Below the pieces are notes generated by a model. That model was not told the origin of the DNA, made no database searches, and was given only the letters and a program-made list of their open reading frames with translations. From an uncultured cyanobacterium (GTDB lineage: Bacteria > Cyanobacteriota > Cyanobacteriia > Cyanobacteriales > Nostocaceae), in the NCBI GenBank assembly GCA_903903925.1, contig CAIVAU010000159.1:1-64000 (forward strand): DNA of 64,000 bases, given 5' to 3'. The position numbers and the translations under genes were made by a program. The stretch's first letter is position 1; each line of letters opens with the position of its first letter. This document shows positions 62,568 through 64,000 of the stretch, piece after piece.

Positions 62568-64000
62568 TTAGAGACCAACAAAATCATTTAAAGGAGCGAT
62601 CGCATACCTTCCCTTTTCGTCTCTGCTAACTAAACCTAAAGCCTGCAAATTTCTGTTCATAAACAATGTGGTTTGTTTGCCTCCAGCGTCAATCTTAGCG
62701 TTAATGAGTTTGAATGTAGAGCAAACGGTTTCATAAATCCGTTCGGCATTCATAGCAACCGTAGTAGGTTGATAACTACTCATCGACTCACACAATTCAT
62801 AAACGCCATGGTTGTGTGAAACTTGATAATCATAATACTCTGATGCTCGTGGTAAAAAATATCCAGCCGTAATTGGTTTTTCTGCTGAAGGACGCACACA
62901 AGAGTAAGCTGGATGAAAGGGTAGATCAGCAGCTGTGCTACCAGGCATAAATCTCAGTATATTTAAGTTTAGAAAGTCTGGATCACACTCTTCCAGTCCA
63001 AATTCGATAGCACTCATGTCATCTTCAAAGGTTGTCGGTTCATAACCCACTATCGCTGTTTTGCTGTCGTTTAGCTTTACTTTAGGTAGTCCCAAAATTA
63101 TAAAATAGCTGCTTGGCAATCCGGCTCTCCTCATATCTGTAAAGACATTTTTAACCTTTGTTAGATAATCTTCCGCTTGCTTGATTTGACTCTGAAGAGA
63201 ACCATTAAATTTGTGAATTGCAAGCAAGACTTCTGGCAGGACATGCTCTACACCAAAAAACATATAAACACAATTATAATCTACCAGGAAGCGCATCTGG
63301 TTATAGTTAATTTTATCGATTCTTGTATTTGATCCCCAAACAAAACCTTCCTCCTTCAGGATTTCTGCTTCTCGCCTTGCTGGCTTTTCATGAACTGTAA
63401 AAGAGTCAACATCTAGATAAACTGCTTCGTAACCGCGCTGCTTGAGTTGCCTTAATTGCCTGCGCAAAGATTCTTCACTTAATCTGACAACATTATTGCT
63501 CTCAGTACTTTTGTTACAAAACCCACATTCCCAAGAACATCCCCTTTGGGTAAACAATTGGGCTGTTTTGAGTTGTTTCCCATCCTGAGATTGAAAGATA
63601 TCCATGTCATGTATTTGCGGAACATGGACAAAATTAAAGTTTTGGTCAATGTCATCAAAATTGTTCACCCTAGGAGCTATGGAACGATGGAATTGAGCAA
63701 TTTTGTGTTCATCAAGGGTAGAATGACGTAATCTCCCATCCCTATCGACGAAACATAACCCAGGCAAGTGAGGCATATCCTGGTAGAAAGTACCGTTGGC
63801 AACTGAATGAGCAAGTTCCACAATTGATTCTTCACCCTCACCATCGCAGAATGCAGTTATCCAAGGCGTAATTCGGGCAATATCTTCCACCCCTTTAGTT
63901 GCATACCCTCCAACCAGAATTGGCACATCATTCCTACCTAGACCTTGCAAGTAATCAAAAACTTGCTTAGTGTGTTCGTCGATTTCCTGCCATTGAGGAG
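62568..64000 (-). CDS. B12-binding-type radical SAM protein, partial
   Basis: The frame runs off the right edge of the window, so the N-terminus is missing; 477 codons are visible including the stop. A cobalamin-binding-like N-terminal part (VPILVGGYATKGVEDIARITPWITAFCDGEGEESIVEL) leads into a radical SAM core with the cluster motif CSWECGFC (near 150 of the visible part; C-x3-C-x2-C). Later: YLDVDSFTVHEKP, YMFFGVEHVLPEV, NLNILRFMPGSTA. Product unknown; members of this group make lipids or peptides with unusual methylation or ring contraction. Confidence 0.8.
   Translation of the reverse strand, partial: PQWQEIDEHTKQVFDYLQGLGRNDVPILVGGYATKGVEDIARITPWITAFCDGEGEESIVELAHSVANGTFYQDMPHLPGLCFVDRDGRLRHSTLDEHKIAQFHRSIAPRVNNFDDIDQNFNFVHVPQIHDMDIFQSQDGKQLKTAQLFTQRGCSWECGFCNKSTESNNVVRLSEESLRRQLRQLKQRGYEAVYLDVDSFTVHEKPARREAEILKEEGFVWGSNTRIDKINYNQMRFLVDYNCVYMFFGVEHVLPEVLLAIHKFNGSLQSQIKQAEDYLTKVKNVFTDMRRAGLPSSYFIILGLPKVKLNDSKTAIVGYEPTTFEDDMSAIEFGLEECDPDFLNLNILRFMPGSTAADLPFHPAYSCVRPSAEKPITAGYFLPRASEYYDYQVSHNHGVYELCESMSSYQPTTVAMNAERIYETVCSTFKLINAKIDAGGKQTTLFMNRNLQALGLVSRDEKGRYAIAPLNDFVGL

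Overview
This is a chromosomal window of a filamentous, almost certainly heterocyst-forming cyanobacterium (Nostocales). Four things point there. HIP1 octamers (GCGATCGC) are scattered through genes and spacers. There are many arrays of heptanucleotide short tandem repeats (STRR). A photosystem I cluster psaF-psaJ-psaL is present. The heterocyst/pattern genes hetZ-patU lie in one operon, and the block amiC-amiC-murI-sds-hetZ-patU is accompanied by mreBCD and ssb. As I remember it, the same neighbourhood exists in Anabaena PCC 7120, so most of 1-41 kb looks like an old syntenic core.

Layout. 0-0.6 kb: end of an Rpn-type nuclease gene with a 12-bp repeat, followed by a decayed copy. 0.7-3.5 kb: a cobalt/nickel ECF transporter (cbiM-cbiN-cbiQ-cbiO). 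3.6-18.4 kb: housekeeping genes, mostly on the minus strand (Slt transglycosylase, UbiH-type monooxygenase, YebC, SDR, a DUF4910 aminopeptidase-like protein, tsaC, prmC, Tic22, tRNA-Pro, an NSI/GNAT2-like acetyltransferase, an ACT protein, an alpha/beta hydrolase, tsaD). 18.9-20.4 kb: psaF, psaJ (45 codons) and psaL. 20.5-21.6 kb: remA-gmk. 22-24 kb: hetZ-patU. 25-33 kb: sds, murI and two tandem AMIN-amidases. 32.7-40.8 kb: Na+/H+ antiporter, EVE protein, SIMPL protein, ssb, mreBCD, ribD. 41.9-53 kb is more accessory: a WecG-type glycosyltransferase, then a minus-strand cassette (Old Yellow Enzyme-like oxidoreductase, two RoxA-like di-heme cytochromes, a small membrane protein, an esterase-like protein), then an SDR and cobB/cbiA. 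53-57.4 kb: a nucleotide-transporter/HEAT protein with a separate cNMP-binding protein, and infC. 58-62.5 kb: an alpha/beta hydrolase, a 14-repeat WD40 protein with a probable pseudogene in front, and xisH-xisI. The window ends inside a radical-SAM gene.

How the genes relate. CbiMNQO and CbiA/CobB both serve cobalt and cobamide supply, and a B12-binding radical-SAM protein is a possible consumer. AmiC-type amidases, MurI, Slt and MreBCD shape peptidoglycan, and septal drilling by AmiC enzymes is linked to filament communication and so to heterocysts (hetZ-patU). TsaC and TsaD act in the same t6A pathway.

The most unusual items are the paired RoxA-like di-heme cassette, the WD40 protein with near-identical blades and variation concentrated at a few positions, a cobB gene carrying an in-frame insertion that looks like intergenic repeat DNA, STRR arrays that supply the stop codons of three genes, a family of three MITE-like elements, and a structured stretch near 26.9 kb that may be an RNA. 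All assignments come from reading the sequence and from remembered family features; no database search was run.
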